From assembly GCA_029721435.1 (NCBI GenBank), contig CM056576.1, positions 116,735,166 to 116,799,165 of the forward strand: DNA of 64,000 nt, in the 5' to 3' direction. Origin of the DNA: Gymnothorax reevesii. Lineage: Eukaryota; Chordata; Actinopteri; Anguilliformes; Muraenidae. A program made the translations under genes and the position numbers. A model generated the notes under the pieces. That model did no database searches. It had not been told where the DNA came from and saw nothing but the letters and a program-made list of their open reading frames with translations. Positions 59,038-64,000 of this stretch are shown one piece after another (position 1 is the first letter of the stretch; the number at the start of each line of letters is the position of its first letter).

Positions 59038-60151
59038 GCCTCTCGCTTACTGGCTGAAGCTGGTCCAGTCGCTGCTGTACTGTAATAAGAATGGCCTGTT
59101 AGGCTCATTTAATGAGGAGCTGCAGACTTGCGCCTGTCCGCTGGAGCAGGAGTGCCAGGCACCGCTACCCTGCCTCGTGGGCGAGGGCACCAGTTGCGCA
59201 GCATGTTCCCCGGACATTCCATCCTCCTGCAGCAGCTGCAACCCAGGCTATGTGCTGGTCTCCGGGGCCTGCCGGCCACAAGTGTCCCAGTCCCCGGAAC
59301 TCTACCTGGGCCTGGAGACGGACTTCCAGGACCTGGAGCTCAGGTACCTGCTACAGAGACACGACAGCCGGCTGGAGGTGCGCGCCATATTCATCAGCAA
59401 TGACATGCGCCTGGGCAGTTGGTTCGATCCGTCCTGGAGGAAGCGCATGCTACTCACGCTGAAGAGCAATAAGTACCGGGCCAGCCTGGTGCACATGCTG
59501 CTAGGCCTGACCGTGCAGGTGTGCCTGACCCGAAACAGCACCCTGGAACCTCTCCTGTCCGTCTACATCAACCCGTTCGGGGGAAGCCACTCGGAGAGCT
59601 GGCTGGTCCCCGTGGGCCAAGGTCATTTTCCGGACTGGGAGAGGACTAACCTGGAAGGGACCCCCCAGTGCACCAACTGGACACTGACCTTGGGTAACCA
59701 GTGGAAAAGCTTCTTTGAGACTGTGCACATCTACCTGCGCAGCCGCATCAAGTCCACCAACGCCCTCGGCAATGAGACTGTGTACTATGAGCCGCTGGAG
59801 TTTAGCGACCCGTCGCGCAACCTGGGATACATGAGGATCAGCATAGTGCAGTCCCTGGGATACAGCATGCCTTTTGACCCCGAGGCCATCCACGAGCTCA
59901 TCCTGCAGCTGGACTACCCGTACACCCAGGGCTCCCAGCACTCCGCCCTTCTGCAGCTGCTCGACATGCGAGACCGCGTCAACATGCTGTCGCCCCCCGG
60001 TCAGCAGCGCCTCGACCTCTTCTCGTGCCTGCTTCGTCACCGGCTGAAGCTGTCCGCTAGCGAGGTTGCGCGTATTCGGGACGCCCTGCACAGCTTTTCC
60101 AAACAGCTGCCCCACGGCGTGGACTACGACACCACCAAGCTGTGCAGCTAG
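59038..60151 (+). CDS. brinp3: BRINP3 coding exon 7: cysteine-rich and C-terminal domain
   Basis: Residues 395-765, stop TAG at 60149-60151. Acceptor cttcttttcacag|gcctc. YCNKNGLLGSF starts a cysteine-rich EGF-like region (about residues 410-473, with CACPLEQEC, CAACSPD and CSSCNPGY). It is followed by the long BRINP C-terminal domain: FISNDMRLGSWFDPSWRKRM, INPFGGSHSESW, FETVHIYLRSRIKS, QLDYPYTQGSQ, RLDLFSCLLRHRLKLS. The protein ends VDYDTTKLCS. Likely N-glycosylation sites are N561, N608 and N640. GLLGSF and DYDTTKLCS favour BRINP3 over BRINP2. The whole protein is 765 residues, within one residue of human BRINP3 from memory (766). The exon is GC-rich compared with the introns, and minus-strand frames across it are shadows. 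Confidence 0.97.
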
Positions 60152-61090
60152 CTGTGAAAAAGCTAAGCTGTGCCGCTAGCTGCGATGGTGCTCAACCTCT
60201 TAGCGGTGCAATGGACTTCCTGGAAGAATACAGGAGGGGAGCTGGCAGAATCCTGTAAGCGTCTTTTGAGAGTCTGAATGGGAATTAACAATTTTGCAAT
60301 GATGACGAAGACCAGTCGTGGAATATAAGGAAACCAACTTCTGATTTATCTATTTCACGGGGTTTGTGTTGCTACTGTGTCTTTGGGAATTTGGCATCTT
60401 TTGGACAAGACTGCAGATGCTTGGATGTTGTTTTATCAAGAAAGGATTCTGGCTGTATTTATTACAGGACAGATTTGACAAATGTGCGGTGAAAGGGCTT
60501 TGTGCTTCAGAAAAACAGAATGCAAAGAACTACTACTTCTGTATTCTAACTGCATTGCACTCGCATTCGAGGTCACCTCTCCTAGAATTATTTTGAGCCA
60601 GTTCAATGTTCTAACAGTATTTTATATTACAGTGAGGTATTACTGTGGTATTTTATGTTGAAAGAAGCTTTCCAGCAGAGTTGTGTGTTTGGAAAGTAGT
60701 CAATTTTATTTGTGATATCTTCATTTAAAGCGCATTGCCAGTATCTGAATTTGTTTTGCTATAAGACCACCTGTGAGTAACAAAAGTACCTCACGAAACG
60801 CAATGCTATGCTCATGCATTCATTTCTAGCTAGTTAGGCATTCTAAATAAATTGTGCGAAACCTTTAGAAGTCATGTCTGTGCTGATGCGATTATGATCT
60901 ACTGCTCATCTACTGGATGCTATTCCAGAACAGTATTGCTCCAGCTTTGAATAGCCATTATGCTAATTGTTGTGTGTAAACACTGTTGCTACCCTCCAGT
61001 TGGAACCAGTTTATCAGCCCAGTGATTTTGGCTCAATTTATATGGATTATCGACAGAATTGACTAAATAAAGTTCATTCTTACAAATTGT
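60152..61090 (+). other. brinp3: BRINP3 3' untranslated region and poly(A) signals
   Basis: AATAAA signals lie at 60846-60851 and 61066-61071. The second is followed after about 15-20 bases by a T/G-rich stretch (ttgtgtttgctctgcttttt), the usual layout of a cleavage site near 61085-61090. A further AATAAA near 61397 could be an alternative distal site. Confidence 0.6.
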
Positions 61091-62650
61091 GTTTGCTCTG
61101 CTTTTTTGCAAGTCAATTTACCTGGCAAATATGACCCCAAGTCCAGATTGTGGTCTTTTCTGCATTATGATACCACATTGAGTGTTCAAGAGTCACCTTC
61201 CCACCTGACACCATTCGCAGGATGTTGTATTTAATAGATCAGACAGGTGCGACTGTTAGTGCTGTTTTTTCTTTTTTTGTTGGGACTGATTTGGGCATTG
61301 ATGGCAGCATTTGAAGCACACAGATGTGCCATCAAGACTGATGAAACATGCAAAGTGTTCATTATTCATTCACAATGTACATAAAATGTGAAGAAAATAA
61401 ACATATAGCGACCTACTCTATTTTCTCTACTGTTTATTTCATGAAATTCACTTTACACATAGCAAAACTCACCAAATTGGGTAATAAGCATTGGTAGCAC
61501 AGTGTGAGATGCTTATTGTAACTCTAGCCTTTGAGTTAAAGAATTGAAGGGTTGCCAAATAATAAAAAAATATCATAATCGTTAATGTATTCTTCACCTC
61601 GACGATGACTTCTTTAATCATACAGCATTTTCTTGGGGTGGGTCTGTATGTGTCTGTGCAGATCCGTGTATAGAAGGTATTTTTACCCAGAGGAGAGGAA
61701 GAGGGGGCATCAACTGGCGGATTGCTGGCTCAGGGTTTTATCATCTTGCTTCTGCACTGCTGCTACAGTCCTGAGGGCCTCACACATTCTGGCACCTTTC
61801 TGCTCGAAGGAAGGCGATCTGGTCCCAGGAGGCAGGGTTGATGGCAGATGCTTTCAGGGATTTTTTTATTAGTATCTCTGAAGCAAGTAACAGAAAAAAA
61901 GCATTTTTCCTGGGATACTTTGCCGGTGTTCCAGAAATTACAAATAACAGTGGTGAAAGTTAAGTTGGCATTAGCCCGATCATATATTGCAATCTAACAC
62001 ATTACAGGGTTTCGGCATTTGAACTGTTTATTTGTGAGCTCAGGTCAAAGCAAAGTCCTCGGGTAACTCTTCAACACTTCAGCTGAATTATGAAGGAAAC
62101 TTTCCATTTGTGGCACATAAAATGCAATAGTTGCTTATTCAGTCAATTTAGCTAATACATGGATAGGCCTAGCGACGTGCTGTCAGATGTTTGGAGGGCC
62201 TTCAGTAACCTAACCCTCTACCGCTCGATTGCCCTCAAGCTGTTTGTGTTGTTAATCAAGCGAACTTCAATCGAACAATTTATCGAATGAATGACCAAGA
62301 CCAATGCATGACCTATAAGAAGAAATGATAATGAAAAAGTGAATGCCTATTGCCTACATTTATATAAATTATAAATTATATGGCATTGTAAGGATGGCAA
62401 TATAAATGCAAAAATCCAAAACTCATTGACTTCGCAGTATTTGTTCTCGCCATTCCCACAGTTGCCATCCAGCTGTGCATCATGTCCATCAACACCCTTG
62501 AGTCGCGACTACATTCAGAATACGGAAGGGATTCTTAATTTCTGCAAATCTACGCTGTCTCACGAGCTACACAAGCGCAGAAATTATGAAGACATTTTGA
62601 TATTTTATGTTGGCATTTATGCGCGGAAGAAAACAACTCACAATTTTGTG
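61091..62650. other. Downstream intergenic DNA, no gene recognised
   Basis: No supported coding sequence or repeat family. A 150-codon frame starting at 62426 runs into the MITE at 62659 and is not considered real. Confidence 0.4.
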
Positions 62651-62658
62651 GTGCAATG

Positions 62659-63126
62659 CAGTGGTGTAGCCAGCGGGGGTGCTAAGACACGTCCCTTTTT
62701 GACTGCAATTAGTTGTTCTCAATCATTTTCCTTCATTGAAGCATTTTCCAATTTTCGTAATTGGCAACCGAAGACACGGTATCTCTCCATATGCGATCTA
62801 ACAGTGATTAAATCATGGGCTGAATTCACCGTGAAGTGCTTTCGGAGTGAACCGTCTGTTAGTTATGAAAATGACTGAGAACAGGTCAGGACAAATAATT
62901 GTTTTAAACGGACGTTTTGAGCAACCCAATTCTCTGTTCTTGTTCTGCAACTGTATTGAATTTAGCCCATGATTTAATCGCTGTTAGATCACATATGGAG
63001 AGAAACCGTGTCTTCGGTTGCCGATTACGATAATTGGAAAACGCGTCAATAAAGGAAAATTATTGAGAACTACTAATTGCAGTCAAAAAGGGACGTGTCT
63101 TAGCACCCCCGCTGGCTATGCCACTG
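62659..63126. mobile_element. hAT-type MITE, long palindrome, perfect 8-bp TSD
   Basis: Starts CAGTGGTGTAGCCAGC and ends GCTGGCTATGCCACTG, with arms of about 170 bp (for example gctaagacacgtcccttttt versus aaaaagggacgtgtcttagc, and 'cgaagacacggtatctctcc' versus 'ggagagaaaccgtgtcttcg'). Flanked by gtgcaatg at both 62651-62658 and 63127-63134. No transposase. Recently inserted by the look of the intact target duplication. Confidence 0.92.
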
Positions 63127-63227
63127 GTGCAATGCATAACAATGCTATCAAAAAATAATTAGACTGTCATTCTACCTGTTCTACCTATTTGTCTGAGCAA
63201 TTGCAGCTAATCGGAAAAATGGTGGCA

Positions 63228-63560
63228 ATGCCACTGTGCCCGCTTGGCCCGAAGGTGCAAGGATAGCGCCCCCTATTGGCCGAAGTAGTGGGCCGATTGG
63301 GTCGAAAATCGAACTCGTCCGAGACCTGATGGTCATAAACCCACATATGCAATATCAAGAGGCTAGCTCAAAGACTGAAGGGCTAGAGCGCAGACAAGCC
63401 CAAAAGTTTATGCACTGAAGCACGACAGGCCACCACTTAGGACCCCGAGCACAGCATAAGCCCGTTGCGCCTACTATAAAAAGTGATCGAGGAGAGGCTT
63501 AGAACAATGAAAGGCGAGGTTTCCGAAGGCCTTCGTTAGACGGACCGACAGACCACTACT
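63228..63560 (+). repeat. Interspersed repeat, copy 2 of a family shared with 52.9 kb
   Basis: Reads atagcgccccctattggccg, gtagtgggccgattgggtcg, 'aaaatcgaactcgtccgaga', and ends with a GACGGACCGACAGAC tail at about 63540-63553. Inverted relative to the copy at 52.86-53.10 kb. The tail suggests a fish RTE-like LINE 3' end. Confidence 0.65.
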
Positions 63561-63839
63561 GGATAGGCCTATGCCATGGGTTGAAAATAGTAAGTAAAAT
63601 TAATAGGAAAACGCGAGAGGAGTCATACAGTAAGTAATATTGGTATAAATTGATTAGAAATTTCAAACTTCCAGCCTGGCAGACTCGGTGCAAAAAATTG
63701 TAATAAAAACCGCGAATGGTTCCCTCGATAACCGGAGCATGAAGGCCTTTCAGCAGGATTAAACGATACGCAGGGGGCATTGAACTTAGTATACACCCCA
63801 CCACAGTAGATGGCGCTCTCCACTTCAGAAGGCAATACA

Positions 63840-63956
63840 CGCTGAAGAAGACTATCAGAACTCCGGGGAGGAAGCAGCCATTTTACGTTTTAGTGTAACG
63901 TTGGAAGTTGCTGGTGTGGTCTTCCTTGTCGTTGACTCCAGACTTGGAGGATACAG
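63840..63956 (+). promoter_or_regulatory. Possible promoter / first exon of a downstream gene
   Basis: Near the right edge, gaggaagcagccattttacg contains a YY1-type gccatttt core, and 90 bases later gaggatacag|gtaagtgc is a strong splice donor (GT at 63957-63958). No ATG frame leads into it, so it would be untranslated. This is a suggestion from two motifs only. Confidence 0.2.
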
Positions 63957-64000
63957 GTAAGTGCAGCAGATGTTATACTATTGATAAAGTATATAAGTTT

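Noticed and set aside
59501..60115. 204-codon minus-strand open frame
   Set aside because: It lies wholly opposite the GC-rich last BRINP3 exon; its frame is a shadow with no family resemblance.
35753..60151. Identity as BRINP2 or BRINP1
   Set aside because: The signal peptide wording [21 protein letters not shown], YCNxNGLLGSF and the end DYDTTKLCS fit BRINP3. BRINP2 shares much but differs at these places; BRINP1 is more distant.
62426..62878. 150-codon plus-strand frame
   Set aside because: Half of it lies in the MITE at 62659-63126 and no domain or codon pattern supports it.

Overview
The window is vertebrate nuclear DNA, almost certainly from a ray-finned (teleost-type) fish. It is AT-rich with long non-coding stretches. 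It carries one multi-exon gene with canonical GT-AG introns and many fish-type mobile elements: Tc1-like and hAT transposons, MITEs, a tRNA-derived SINE and LINE tails. The species cannot be named from the sequence.

One protein-coding gene is clear. It lies on the + strand and is BRINP3 (BMP/retinoic acid-inducible neural-specific protein 3, formerly FAM5C). Seven coding exons lie at 35753-35988, 38945-39135, 45425-45615, 50730-50835, 52163-52399, 58183-58405 and 59038-60151. Joined, they give 2298 nt, or 765 codons plus stop, with every intron phase matching. The protein has a signal peptide, a MACPF domain, a cysteine-rich region and the long conserved C-terminal BRINP domain. Poly(A) signals follow at about 60.85 and 61.07 kb. 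A CpG-rich block at 15.1-15.98 kb ending in a good splice donor is a candidate promoter and non-coding first exon, which would make intron 1 about 19.7 kb.

Layout. 1-15 kb: unique sequence mixed with retroelement-like debris, diverged ~315-bp tandem repeats, palindromic MITEs and a hAT element (11.6-13.0 kb). 15-16 kb: candidate promoter. 18-22 kb: two decayed Tc1-like elements. 22.6-26.2 kb: a very regular 55-bp tandem array of about 65 units. 28-34 kb: retroelement-like repeat, LINE tail, MITE, and a Tc1-like element with another Tc1-like element nested in it. 35.7-61.1 kb: BRINP3 exons and introns. 61.1-64 kb: downstream DNA with a perfect hAT MITE (8-bp target duplication) and a possible first exon of another gene at the right edge.

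The most unusual structures are inside the BRINP3 introns. (1) The ~51-bp minisatellite after the first coding exon appears to be built from the end of that exon plus its splice donor, so many degenerate copies of the exon/donor junction lie in the intron. (2) Two decayed partial copies of the fifth coding exon lie in the following intron; one extends past the splice site into former intron sequence. (3) The third coding exon sits directly between two unrelated minisatellites. (4) A fourth minisatellite is split by a Tc1 fragment. (5) Outside the coding exons, a hAT MITE at 13.2 kb contains 28 bp of its own flanking DNA in inverted orientation. I found no bacterial, viral or CRISPR system.
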